Shown here one piece after another: positions 17,140 to 26,738 of a stretch of 64,000 nt of DNA. The stretch comes from Alicyclobacillus herbarius DSM 13609 (GTDB lineage Bacteria; Bacillota; Bacilli; Alicyclobacillales; Alicyclobacillaceae). The position numbers and the translations under genes are program-made. The notes beneath the pieces were generated by a model. That model was not told where the DNA came from and searched no databases. It saw nothing but the letters and a program-made list of their open reading frames with translations. Within the stretch, counting starts at the first letter, position 1; each line of letters starts with the position of its first letter. Where the stretch lies: the NCBI RefSeq assembly GCF_000430585.1, contig NZ_AUMH01000004.1, positions 113,781 through 177,780 on the forward strand, read 5' to 3'.

Positions 17140-17921
17140 AGATGCGCGCTTCGTCCCGGTTCCTGCCTAGCCTGTTGGTGGCGGCCGCGTTGCTGCCGTT
17201 CGTCTATATTGCGGCGCCGCTGTTGCACATGTTCACCACGCTGTCGCCCGCAGAGATTGAGGCAGAGCTGACCAACTTGGAATTCATCCGCTCGGCGGCG
17301 GCGTCCGTTCTCGCCGCCTTGCTGACGACCGCGGTGGCTTCGGTGTTTGGCCTGCCGTCGGCGTTTTTGTTGTCGCTGCGCCCGTTTTTCGGCCGCCGCC
17401 TGTTGGAGGCGCTGCTGCTCCTGCCCCTGCTCCTGCCGCCGGTGGTCGGCGGCATCGGCCAGCTGTTCCTGTACGGCCCGATGACCCCGGTCGGCGCCTG
17501 GTTTGGCGCTCATGGAGTCCCCCTGACCAACTCGGTGCTCGGCGTCTTCCTGGCCCAGTCGTACATCACCAGCCCGTATCTAATTCTCACCGCTAAGGCC
17601 GGGTTCGAAGACGTGCCGCCTGAGTTGGCGGAGGTTACGCGCACACTAGGCGGCGGCCTGTGGGATGTCTTCTGGCATATCAGCCTGCCCTTGGCTCGTC
17701 CCGCCATCTTCTCCGGCATGCTGTTGACGTTTGCCCGCGCCATCGGTGAGTTTGGCGCCACCATGATTATCGCCTACCACCCATACACCCTGCCCGTGGA
17801 GGTGTGGGTGCAGTTCACCTCCGGAGGATTGGCCGCCGTCGTGCCCATCGCCGCCTTGGTCACCGCGTTTGCGCTCGTCGTCGGACTCGTTGCCACGAGT
17901 TGGCAAACACGGCGACGCTAG
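17136..17921 (+). CDS. ABC transporter permease (ModB/WtpB-like)
   Basis: 261 residues with six or so membrane helices. The EAA loop that contacts the ATPase is clear: AEVTRTLGGGLWDVFWHISLP, preceded by PPELAEV. FARAIGEFGATMIIAY is the characteristic ModB/WtpB segment following the EAA loop. Starts by ATGA overlap with the binding protein. No ATP-binding subunit follows: the next element is a terminator and a minus-strand gene. The permease must use an ATPase encoded elsewhere, or the operon has lost it. Confidence 0.9.
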   Translation: MKMRASSRFLPSLLVAAALLPFVYIAAPLLHMFTTLSPAEIEAELTNLEFIRSAAASVLAALLTTAVASVFGLPSAFLLSLRPFFGRRLLEALLLLPLLLPPVVGGIGQLFLYGPMTPVGAWFGAHGVPLTNSVLGVFLAQSYITSPYLILTAKAGFEDVPPELAEVTRTLGGGLWDVFWHISLPLARPAIFSGMLLTFARAIGEFGATMIIAYHPYTLPVEVWVQFTSGGLAAVVPIAALVTAFALVVGLVATSWQTRRR

Positions 17922-17962
17922 TGAACCCTTCTGCCCGCATTCCCGCACGGTGACGCAAAATA

Positions 17963-17983
17963 GGGCGGCTCGCCAAGCCGCCC
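17963..17983. terminator. bidirectional terminator
   Basis: GGGCGGCT/AGCCGCCC stem with a 5-nt loop, followed on the plus strand by CGTTTCGTT and preceded by CAAAATA, which gives a T-rich tail on the minus strand. It separates the permease gene from the convergent gene ending at 18038. Confidence 0.7.
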
Positions 17984-18037
17984 CGTTTCGTTCACCACGT
18001 GTACAAAGGGGGTCAAACCGTCTGTGTCGTCCACCCG

Positions 18038-18310
18038 TTAGGGGCCAACTATCTCTGTGGTCGCCGACGTAACGGTGGACGAGCTGGAGTTCTGCGCCGA
18101 GGTAGATACAGAAGTGGAGGTCGCCGCGCGTACCGGCAGCAGCCAAGCCCCCATGACCACGGCGGCCATGCCGGCGGCCACCGCCGCGAAGCCGACCCGC
18201 CAGCCGGGAGTACAGCGCTCGCGTCCAATCGGCAGCGCCTTTCTCAGAACCCATCCAGCCGCCAGTGGCACCCCAACGACCAACGCTTTAACCAGCATAT
18301 CCTCGGTCAT
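18038..18310 (-). CDS. small membrane-associated protein of unknown function
   Basis: 90 residues from ATG 18310, which has GGGAGGG upstream (a longer frame to 18358 lacks one). Two hydrophobic stretches, MLVKALVVGVPLAAGWVL and AAVAAGMAAVVMGAWLLP, flank a basic loop; the last 25 residues are S/T-rich and polar, probably extracytoplasmic. It lies 50 nt downstream of the phospholipase/phosphatase gene on the same strand and may be read with it. No family recognised. Confidence 0.6.
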   Translation of the reverse strand: MTEDMLVKALVVGVPLAAGWVLRKALPIGRERCTPGWRVGFAAVAAGMAAVVMGAWLLPVRAATSTSVSTSAQNSSSSTVTSATTEIVGP

Positions 18311-18360
18311 CGCTAGCCCTCCCCATGTTATCCACGAGCGGATGCGTGGGTTACGCAAAC

Positions 18361-20022
18361 CTATCGACCGGGATGAAACGGACCCGCCGGCTGCTTGACC
18401 CCGGCGTCTTGATACAACGACTTCAGATAAGCGGCCACCTGCTTCTTCGCGGCCCCTTCACTTTCCGGCTCCCCGGTGCTGGGATTCAAATACAGGGGTT
18501 TAGCCGCCGGATGCGCAAAGTCGAACATGTTATTGAGCGATCCGGCCAGCGCATCCATCGACTGGTCGCCAATGCGTCCCAGGTGCCAGTTGTCTTCGAT
18601 GAAGCGCAAAATCGACGTCTGGTCCGTCACACTGTGGTCGACAAAGTTGACCTTTGCGTACGGCGAGATAACGAGCAGCGGCAGACGCGGACCGTAACCC
18701 GCCCGGTCGAGATACGCGCCGGACTTCGGGGTGCCCGCGTTGCCTGGACCGTCGAGGGCGTCGGCGTTCGGATCGTTCGAAGGATTGACCAACGGGCCCA
18801 TCACGTGGTCATACCAACCGTCCGAGTCGTCATAACTGATGATGATGGCCGTATTCTTCCAGGTCGGCAGCTGTTCTAGGTGATTGATGGTGTTGGTCAA
18901 AAACGTTTGTTCGTCGAGCGGATCGGAATAGCCTGCATGGCCGTCCTGGTAGGCCGGCGCCTTGAGAAAGCTGACGGCCGGTAGGTGGCCGCTGTCGGCG
19001 GCCGACCAAAAATCGGTCAGGTCGTACTGGTGGTTGGCCTGGTCGGTTTCGCCAATCTTCGCAATCGATGAGGGCGGGAGATGGTTGGGGTTGGCCGTCG
19101 ACTTGTAGTACTGGAACGGCTCGTGGTGCGGGATGTAGTCGGTCGAGGCGCCACCGGCCACATTCTTGTGCTGCTCCGAGCTGTTGCGAAATCCGCCCTC
19201 GAACCAGCCCCAGGTGATATGCTTTTCGTTCAGCAAATCCCCGATGTTTTTGCCGCTCATCGCCACCGTTTGCCCGCGAGAGGTCTTGTCGTAATACGGA
19301 TCGATATCACTGTAGAGGGTGCCGTGATTCAGCTTGCCCGGAATCACGTTGCCCGGTACCGGTTTGCCGTCGGCCGTGACGTTGGCGGTGTAGGCCGTCG
19401 CCCCGTGCGTCTGCCCGGAGACGAGGTTGAGCGCACCTGGAGTAGACGGACCGAAGGTGGTGCCAAACGAGTTGTCGCTCATCGCGAAGTGCTGCGCCAA
19501 ATTCCAAAGCGCGGTGACGGTGTTGCCATCGTAGTAGTCCATGACGATGTCGTTGTTATGCCCCGTGCCCTGGACAAAGTTGTCCATCAGGCCGCCGTCA
19601 AACGCCTTCTGCTCACTGGTATAGCCGTGGTCCATGTCGGGGGTAACGGCTTGCGAGCGGTCGAGACGCTGCGGACTCGCCCCGTTGGGGTTGGCCGTCA
19701 GGAGTGGCGTGTTCAGCCCGTTGACGCTGGGCGTGTTCTTGGCTGCCGTAAACTTGGGCTCGCCAGGCGGGTTTTTCGCGTTTGGATAGGTGCCAAAGTA
19801 GTGGTCGAACGAGACATTCTCCTGAAAGATGACGACCACGTGCTTGATGGGGGTGGCAGTCGCCGTCGAGGCCGATTGCGTGCGCTTCGCCGGACTGACT
19901 GTAGCCTTAGCGGCTCCCGTCTGAGCCTGGGCGTACATCCACCCTCCCGCACCGAGCGTGCTGGTGATGGCCGCGGCTCCGGCCAACACAGCCCATGGAC
20001 GCTGCATCCGCTGCTTCATCAT
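18361..20022 (-). CDS. secreted phospholipase C / acid phosphatase (phosphoesterase family)
   Basis: 553 residues with a cleavable signal peptide (basic start, hydrophobic core, AQAQ/TGA region). The body is the AcpA/PLC phosphoesterase fold: HVVVIFQENVSFDHYFGTYP (metal-binding Glu/Asn and nucleophile region), VTPDMDHGYTSEQ, FGTTFGPSTPGALNLVSG, and late IISYDDSDGWYDHV with the DxDH-type metal ligands. Such enzymes hydrolyse phospholipids or phosphate monoesters outside the cell, often under phosphate starvation. A likely -10 (TATACT on the minus strand, about 20070) lies upstream; I see no clear Pho box. Confidence 0.88.
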   Translation of the reverse strand: MMKQRMQRPWAVLAGAAAITSTLGAGGWMYAQAQTGAAKATVSPAKRTQSASTATATPIKHVVVIFQENVSFDHYFGTYPNAKNPPGEPKFTAAKNTPSVNGLNTPLLTANPNGASPQRLDRSQAVTPDMDHGYTSEQKAFDGGLMDNFVQGTGHNNDIVMDYYDGNTVTALWNLAQHFAMSDNSFGTTFGPSTPGALNLVSGQTHGATAYTANVTADGKPVPGNVIPGKLNHGTLYSDIDPYYDKTSRGQTVAMSGKNIGDLLNEKHITWGWFEGGFRNSSEQHKNVAGGASTDYIPHHEPFQYYKSTANPNHLPPSSIAKIGETDQANHQYDLTDFWSAADSGHLPAVSFLKAPAYQDGHAGYSDPLDEQTFLTNTINHLEQLPTWKNTAIIISYDDSDGWYDHVMGPLVNPSNDPNADALDGPGNAGTPKSGAYLDRAGYGPRLPLLVISPYAKVNFVDHSVTDQTSILRFIEDNWHLGRIGDQSMDALAGSLNNMFDFAHPAAKPLYLNPSTGEPESEGAAKKQVAAYLKSLYQDAGVKQPAGPFHPGR

Positions 20023-20282
20023 GTATCCCTCCGTTTCGGATTCCGTTAAACTTTCTCCTACAATTCGGAGTATAAGGGCCGGGTGTTGACAGAGTGTGAA
20101 GTTCCGTTAAAGATGCGGTGTTCCCCTACCCCATTGTCAAAATCGCGGGAGTTCCCTATCATTCCTATTATCCCAAACTGTTTCGCGTTGCCGGACTACC
20201 TCTATACCCCGGGGCGTGCATCAGCCGTGCATCGCCATGCTACGCCCTTTGCCGCGCGAAGATTCGTGTGGAGTGAGCGCCC

Positions 20283-21026
20283 GTGTTGAGCTCTGTTCAG
20301 AATGTTGCACGCATCTTGCACAGTTTTCGAGTGGATTGTCCGGAGTTGTCTTTGACCGAACTGTCCCGAAGTCTGCAGATTCCCAAGTCGACCATGTTCA
20401 AACTGTTGTACACCCTGCAGGCGGAAGGCTTTCTCGAACGCAACGAGGAGACCGGCAATTACCGGCCCGGTCGACAGTTATGGACCCTGGCCCGGACCAT
20501 GCTCAGCCATTCTGTACTTGCCAAGGAAGCGCTTCCATTCCTCCGTCGACTGGCCAAAGAGACGGGGATGTCGGCGCACTTGAGCTATTTCGAACACGGC
20601 GAGGCGGTGTGGATTGAGAAGGTGAACGCCCGCTCGGAAATCCCGCTCTATTCCCGTCCGGGAAGGCACGTCCCTGCCTATGCGCCGGCGTCCGGTCGGG
20701 CGATTCTTGCCTACCTGCCCCAAACGCTGTGGGGGCCCCTGCTGGCAAGGGAGTGGGTTCGGCTGACGCCCCACACGCTCACAGACAAAGACCGCTTTCT
20801 CGCCGAGTTGTCTCGCGTCCGCCGTGTCGGCTACGCGCTGCAGCGGGAAGAAGTAGATTTAGGAATTGCCTCCATCGGCGTCCCGCTGTTCGGGACAGGC
20901 AAGACGCCGATTGCCAGCATCAGTATCGCCGGACCCGCCGCCGTGTTCACGGAAGAGAATGCGTCTCGACTCGGCGGTCTGTTGAAAGAGGTGGCCAGCG
21001 GTGTCGCGGAATACGCGACGGTCTAA
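20283..21026 (+). CDS. IclR-family transcriptional regulator (1)
   Basis: 247 residues. N-terminal winged helix (NVARILHSF, LTELSRSLQIPKSTMFKLL, GFLERNEETGNYRPG) and the IclR effector domain (AHLSYFEHGEAVWIEKV, PLYSRPGRHVPAYAPASGRAILAYLP, VDLGIASIGVPLF). IclR proteins bind aromatic or small acid effectors. GTG start at 20283 with GGAGTG upstream. It is followed after 13 nt by a second IclR gene and then pobA; PobR and PcaR, which control 4-hydroxybenzoate breakdown in other bacteria, belong to this family, so control of pobA is likely. Confidence 0.9.
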   Translation: MLSSVQNVARILHSFRVDCPELSLTELSRSLQIPKSTMFKLLYTLQAEGFLERNEETGNYRPGRQLWTLARTMLSHSVLAKEALPFLRRLAKETGMSAHLSYFEHGEAVWIEKVNARSEIPLYSRPGRHVPAYAPASGRAILAYLPQTLWGPLLAREWVRLTPHTLTDKDRFLAELSRVRRVGYALQREEVDLGIASIGVPLFGTGKTPIASISIAGPAAVFTEENASRLGGLLKEVASGVAEYATV

Positions 21027-21039
21027 GGAGGAATCAGAC

Positions 21040-21801
21040 GTGACACCCGGAAAAGACCCGTCGCGCCTGGTTACAGTCACCAACGCCCTGCAGCTATTGA
21101 AACAGTTTCACAGCGGAGACGCGGAACTCGGGGTTTTAGAACTGAGTCGCCGCATGGGCATATCGAAAAGCGCCGTCTCACGGATGGTGACCACGTTCGT
21201 AGAGGAGGCCATTCTCGAGAGGAACCCGCGCACGGGAAAGTATCACTTGAGCCCGCTGCTCTTGGAGTTGGGGCTCATCGCCGAAGAGCACGATCCGCTG
21301 CTCGCCGCAATCCGCCCGCTCATTGAACATCTCGCGGCAGAGACCGGATTTCATACTTCGTTTCACCTCCGAGATGACCATGAACTCATCTGCCTAGCCG
21401 CGTGCGGGACGAATGGGCCCGCGCCGGGCGAGCGGGCCGCGCTGTGGGAAACCCTGTACGGATTGACGATTCTCGCCTTTTCCGAGGACCATCCGCAGCG
21501 CTGGCTAGAGCAACACGCCGACACCGCCACGACACCCAGACTCCCCAGAGGTCCGGCGCAGCTGGCGGAGGTGCTGGCCGAGATCGACCAAACCGGCTAC
21601 GCCATCGGCCCAGAGCTCACCGGTGCAAACCGCTGGTGCGTAGTCTGTCCGGTGTTCAACGACACCGGCCGCGCCGTGGCTGCCCTCGCACTGACCGGAC
21701 TGCCGATAGACCAGCAAGCGCTGCGAGCAGCTGTACCTGTGGTCGGAAAGACGGCGCAGCAGCTCGCACAGAGGATGGGTTCTTTTTTCTCTCGAAGTTA
21801 A
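21040..21801 (+). CDS. IclR-family transcriptional regulator (2)
   Basis: 253 residues from GTG 21040 with AAGGAGG 7 nt upstream. Winged helix (TNALQLLKQFH, LGVLELSRRMGISKSAVSRMV, AILERNPRTGKYHLSP) and a divergent effector domain (FHTSFHLRDDHELICLAA, ANRWCVVCPVFNDTGRAVAAL). It is only distantly similar to the first IclR, so the pair is not a recent duplication; they could respond to different ligands or form hetero-oligomers. Tandem with the upstream regulator and 184 nt before pobA. Confidence 0.85.
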   Translation: MTPGKDPSRLVTVTNALQLLKQFHSGDAELGVLELSRRMGISKSAVSRMVTTFVEEAILERNPRTGKYHLSPLLLELGLIAEEHDPLLAAIRPLIEHLAAETGFHTSFHLRDDHELICLAACGTNGPAPGERAALWETLYGLTILAFSEDHPQRWLEQHADTATTPRLPRGPAQLAEVLAEIDQTGYAIGPELTGANRWCVVCPVFNDTGRAVAALALTGLPIDQQALRAAVPVVGKTAQQLAQRMGSFFSRS

Positions 21802-21862
21802 GCGTTTTCAAGTGGGTTCACGATAGCGGGACGCACCTCTCCATCGGACCGACGGTTCCTCC

Positions 21863-21939
21863 TATAATGGCACGAGAAGAGGTTTCCGGAAAGGGAATGT
21901 AAGCGCGGTGAAACCGCCCTACAGATGGAATCGCTTACA
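21863..21939 (+). promoter_or_regulatory. pobA promoter/leader with inverted repeat
   Basis: TATAAT at 21863-21868 lacks a good -35, as expected for an activator-dependent promoter. Further down, TGTAAGCG (21898-21905) and CGCTTACA (21932-21939) are exact reverse complements around a nested GCGGT/ACCGC stem, ending 46 nt before the pobA ATG. This could be an IclR operator or an RNA leader structure. Confidence 0.45.
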
Positions 21940-21973
21940 CAAGAATAGAGTCATGGAACCATCCGGATGGTGA

Positions 21974-23170
<1,197 letters not shown>

Positions 23171-23198
23171 TTAGGGCGTATCCACTCGCGCCGGCCCT

Positions 23199-23882
23199 TT
23201 AATCCAGGCGGATGAGCCCGAGCCGCGTGGCCGTCAGCACCGCCTGCGTGCGATCGTATACGTCCAACTTGCCGAGGATGTGGCTGATGTGCACCTTCAC
23301 CGTCTTCTCCGCAATCCCGAGCGCCGCGGCGATCTCTTTGTTCGACATGCCTCTCGCCAGCGCCTGAAGTACGTCCTGCTCCCGCTCCGTGAGCGGCTCA
23401 CGAAGGCGCGGCGCCCCAGTTCCCTCCCCCACGGGCGGGGTTTCGCTGCGCGGCCCCCCGCCGCGCAGCGCATCGAGTGCTAACGGGTCCAACACTGCCC
23501 GGCCCAGTGCCGCCTGGCGAATGGCCGTCACCAAGTCCTCCGGGCTGACATCCTTCTGCAGGTAACCCGTGGCCCCCGCTTGGATGGCGCCAACGGTGCG
23601 ATCCCGCTCCTGAAACGATGTCAGTGCGATGATGCGGATGTCCGGGTGCCGCCTGGTGATCTCGCGGATGGTCGCCACCCCATCGCAGGCGCCCGGCATC
23701 ACCAGGTCCATCAGGACCACATCTGGATGGACTTCGCCGGCCAACTGGACCGCCACCTCCCCTGTGGCGGCCTCGCCGACGACCTGGATGTCTTCCGACA
23801 GTTGCAGGAAGACACGCAGACCCTCCCGGACCATCGGGTGATCGTCGACAATCAGAAGTCGGATAACCCGTCCCTCGTTCAT
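23199..23882 (-). CDS. NarL/FixJ-family response regulator
   Basis: 227 residues. Receiver domain 7-125 with acidic pair D13/D14, phospho-acceptor D59 in VVLMDLVMPG, and K in GYLQKDVSPEDL; a ~20-residue linker; LuxR-type HTH in the last 65 residues (LTEREQDVLQALARGMSNKEIAAAL, EKTVKVHISHI). Its start overlaps the kinase stop (ATGA), so it is the cognate regulator of that kinase. Domain order is that of YhcZ/AirR/NreC-type oxygen- or redox-linked regulators. Confidence 0.93.
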   Translation of the reverse strand: MNEGRVIRLLIVDDHPMVREGLRVFLQLSEDIQVVGEAATGEVAVQLAGEVHPDVVLMDLVMPGACDGVATIREITRRHPDIRIIALTSFQERDRTVGAIQAGATGYLQKDVSPEDLVTAIRQAALGRAVLDPLALDALRGGGPRSETPPVGEGTGAPRLREPLTEREQDVLQALARGMSNKEIAAALGIAEKTVKVHISHILGKLDVYDRTQAVLTATRLGLIRLD

Positions 23883-25531
23883 GGGTCTTCCCCCCTCTCC
23901 CGGTCCCCCGACGACGGCACCGTGAGTACGACCCGTGTGCCCCGGCCCGGCTGACTCGTGATGGAAAGGCTGCCACCCGCCTCCCGCATACGCTCGTACA
24001 TCGTGCTCGTCCCAAGTCCCCCCGCCACTTGGCCCGGAGTGAATCCGCAGCCATCGTCCTGCACCGACACCTCGACGCTCTCCTCCGCCATCCGAAGATG
24101 GACGTGCACGTTGCGCGCACCCGCGTGCCGGAGGGCGTTGTGAAGCGCCTCGTCGAGAGCCGCCAGCAGGGCCTGGCGCGCCTCAAACGGGATCGCCGGC
24201 TCGCCGTCCCCGGCAAAGTCCAGGTGGATGCGCGTTTGACCCTGCAGCTGCAGCGGGGCAATCCGTTCGCGCACCTGCGCCGCCAGCCCCCGTTCTCCAG
24301 ACGGACGCAACGCCTCGATGAGCCCTCTCATCTCGCGCTGGCTCTCGGCGACCAATGCCTCCAACCGCTCCAGCAGCCCGTCCAGTTGCGCCTCTGCCTC
24401 CCTGCGCCCCGCAAGCAGACGGGCGGTTCTCACCAACAGCTGTGCGGAGAACAGGCGCTGGCTGACCGCATCGTGCAGATCCGCGGCCAGGCGGCGGCGC
24501 TCCACCCAGCGGGCTTCTTCCAATGACCGCTCGTACAATCTTGCGTTTTCCAGAGCTGCTGCCACGTGCCAAGTGAACGCCGACAACATCTCCTGGTCGC
24601 TGTCCGAAAACGCGCTCCGGAGGCAGCTCTCCACCCGCACTTCGAAAGGACTGTGCGGGATTAGCCGGGCCATGACGCTGCGGGCTTCCGGCAACAGGAT
24701 CCGCTGCGTTTCGTCCAGCAGCGGTTCGTCCTCTTCGTTCGCGTACGAGTACCCGGCAGGTTCTCCTTCGGGGGGCCGGTGGGCCGACGCTACAAGCCGT
24801 CCGGTCGGTGCAACACCCGAGTCGCCCACCGCTGGATCGTCGGGCTCACACAAGGTGATGCCGCAGCACTCGTACCCGAGCCGCTCGACGAACCGGCGCA
24901 CGGCCAGTTCGAGCACCGCCTGGGGCCGGACCACGCTGACCAGTTCCGCTGCGATGTCCGACAGCGCCCGCAGCTGTTCTGCACGCCGGCGCTCGTCCGC
25001 CAGGATGGCGGCCCGGTCGACCGCCACCGCCACGTGGTGCCCGATGGTAGTGAGCAGCTGCAACGCCTCGGGGGTGAAGACGCTGTGGCCGGCGGCGGCC
25101 ACGTTCAGGATGCCGAGCGGTTTGCCTTTGCTCCGCAGAGGCACGCTCGCGTGATAGGTCAGCCCGCCCTTGTCGCCGGCGGCGTCGCGCAAGCGGCTGC
25201 AGCGCACGATGTTCACTGCGCGGTCCAACCGCCCCTCTACAAACCGGTCCTGACATTCACACCACCCTGATTTAAGCGGTGCCCCGCCATCGCACGCCAG
25301 TGCGGGCGGCAGCCCGCTCGCCCCCACTTCGACAAACCGACTTCGCCTGGCGTCATAACGGAACGCCCATGCCGTGGACAGGTCCAAGACCCCGCTGAGC
25401 CTGGGCAAGATGGCGTCCATCGCCTGCGAAACGTCGGTCGCCTCGTTCAACGCTTCAGCGATGTCCTTGAGCATGGCCAGGCGCTCCGCTTCCCGCCACC
25501 TCTCCTGGACCGATGTATCATGGTCACTCAT
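23879..25531 (-). CDS. GAF-domain sensor histidine kinase (HisKA_3 type), AirS/YhcY-like
   Basis: 550 residues, no membrane helices. Two GAF domains (about 15-175 and 185-335), a HisKA_3 dimerisation region with the phospho-His at 353 (RRRLAADLHDAVSQRL), and a HATPase domain (about 440-545: ALDEALHNALRHAGA, VQDDGCGF, GLGTSTMYERM). The first GAF has cysteines at 80, 91, 93 and 111 in CDGGAPLKSG-CEC and VRCSRL; AirS of Staphylococcus uses such cysteines for an iron-sulfur cluster, so I infer a cytoplasmic oxygen/redox sensor. Co-transcribed with the response regulator. Confidence 0.88.
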   Translation of the reverse strand: MSDHDTSVQERWREAERLAMLKDIAEALNEATDVSQAMDAILPRLSGVLDLSTAWAFRYDARRSRFVEVGASGLPPALACDGGAPLKSGWCECQDRFVEGRLDRAVNIVRCSRLRDAAGDKGGLTYHASVPLRSKGKPLGILNVAAAGHSVFTPEALQLLTTIGHHVAVAVDRAAILADERRRAEQLRALSDIAAELVSVVRPQAVLELAVRRFVERLGYECCGITLCEPDDPAVGDSGVAPTGRLVASAHRPPEGEPAGYSYANEEDEPLLDETQRILLPEARSVMARLIPHSPFEVRVESCLRSAFSDSDQEMLSAFTWHVAAALENARLYERSLEEARWVERRRLAADLHDAVSQRLFSAQLLVRTARLLAGRREAEAQLDGLLERLEALVAESQREMRGLIEALRPSGERGLAAQVRERIAPLQLQGQTRIHLDFAGDGEPAIPFEARQALLAALDEALHNALRHAGARNVHVHLRMAEESVEVSVQDDGCGFTPGQVAGGLGTSTMYERMREAGGSLSITSQPGRGTRVVLTVPSSGDRERGEDP

Positions 25532-25651
25532 GTCCGCTCATCCCGTTTCATAACTGTGTACTGATGGTACCACACCGCAGCCGGGAGTGGAGCCCTCGCA
25601 CCCGAGCAAGCCACCGCCCCCAAACCAGCCCGATAGCCCGTCTCCGGTGAC

Positions 25652-26737
25652 TCACACCACCAGGCTGACGTCGCCGAATTCGTGCCACAGGTATCCCATG
25701 TGGACCGCCTTCTCGTAGGCGCGACGCAAGAACTCGGGGCGAGTGAATGCGTACATTAGCGCCAGGTGGCTGGAGTGGTTGTCGTGCATACCGGTGATGA
25801 GGCCGTCGACCACCTGGGGCGGGGTGGTGGGTGTGACCAAGTGGGTCGTCCAGGTCGCTCCGCTGCACACCCGCACCCCTTTGCCCGGGGAGCCCACAAC
25901 GGGCTCCACAGCGCTCTCCAGAGCCCGCACCACGGTGGTGCCCACTGCGATGACGCGCCGTCCTTCCATCATAGCACGGTTCACCGCGGCGGCCGTCGCG
26001 GGCGGAATGTGATACCACTCCGGCAGCACAGGGTGGTGGGCCAAGTCCGTCGCGACCTCGTGCGAAGACACGCCGGTGTGCAGGGTGAGTGATCGGACAC
26101 GCACTCCCCGGGCTGCAAGGGCGCGCAGTACACGCGGCGTGAACGGGCGACCGGCCGACGGCATCTCGGCCGATCCGGGTATGCGCGCGAAGATAGTCTG
26201 GAATGCGCCCGGCTCCAGCGGGCGCGTGACATAGCCGTACTGGATAGGAAGGCCGACGGATTGGGCTACCCGAAACAGGTCGTGATCCGCCCGGACCCGC
26301 CACAGACGGCTGGCAGGGTGAAAGTGGGCTTCCACCCGGATTCGGGCCAACTCCCAGCCGTCCCCGGGAGGAATGACCACCAGCGTGTCTCCCGGGGTAA
26401 ACGGACGCGGGTCCGGACCCCCGTCCGGTCGCCGTCGCTCTACGATGAATGTATCTTCCGCCAACCGGGTTGCCAGGTGCAGGTATAGCGGTTCTCCCTG
26501 GTACCGGGCTCGCAGCCGACCCGGGATGGTGGCCGAGGTGTTGACCACCAGCAGGTCCCCCGCGGACAGAAATTCGGGCAAGTCGAAGAAACGTGCGTGC
26601 CGGCAGGCGCCCGTGACCCGGTCCATGACGAGCAGTCGCACCTCATCACGCTCAAGTCCCCTCGCTTCCGGAGGAAGCGGTGCGGATGCCGGAGGACGGC
26701 TCAGATGCAAGTCGAGATCCAACGCAGACTGGGTCAT
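25652..26737 (-). CDS. QueA-like SAM:tRNA ribosyltransferase-isomerase paralogue
   Basis: 361 residues. QueA-family landmarks: LLVVNTSATIPGRL (from N-D/T-T-x-V-x-P-A-R), VTRPLEPGAFQTIFA (canonical YQTVYA), RVRSLTLHTGVSSHEVA, EWYHIPPATAAAVN and RVIAVGTTVVRALES. But the usual HVGxGTFxPV is HTGVSSHEVA, and the usual NFHLPxSTL is GMHDNHSSHL, so this is a divergent subfamily. No other queuosine gene is nearby. ATG 26737 follows GGGGGGTG and sits 1 nt after the SDR stop, so they are coupled. It may act on a different substrate than tRNA. Confidence 0.82.
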   Translation of the reverse strand: MTQSALDLDLHLSRPPASAPLPPEARGLERDEVRLLVMDRVTGACRHARFFDLPEFLSAGDLLVVNTSATIPGRLRARYQGEPLYLHLATRLAEDTFIVERRRPDGGPDPRPFTPGDTLVVIPPGDGWELARIRVEAHFHPASRLWRVRADHDLFRVAQSVGLPIQYGYVTRPLEPGAFQTIFARIPGSAEMPSAGRPFTPRVLRALAARGVRVRSLTLHTGVSSHEVATDLAHHPVLPEWYHIPPATAAAVNRAMMEGRRVIAVGTTVVRALESAVEPVVGSPGKGVRVCSGATWTTHLVTPTTPPQVVDGLITGMHDNHSSHLALMYAFTRPEFLRRAYEKAVHMGYLWHEFGDVSLVV

Positions 26738-26738
26738 G

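Noticed and set aside
19081..20049. 322-codon plus-strand open frame
   Set aside because: Antisense to the phospholipase/phosphatase gene; low-complexity Val/Arg composition and no ribosome site.
23398..24261. 287-codon minus-strand frame in the kinase region
   Set aside because: Out-of-frame shadow of the kinase and response regulator, very rich in Arg and Cys.
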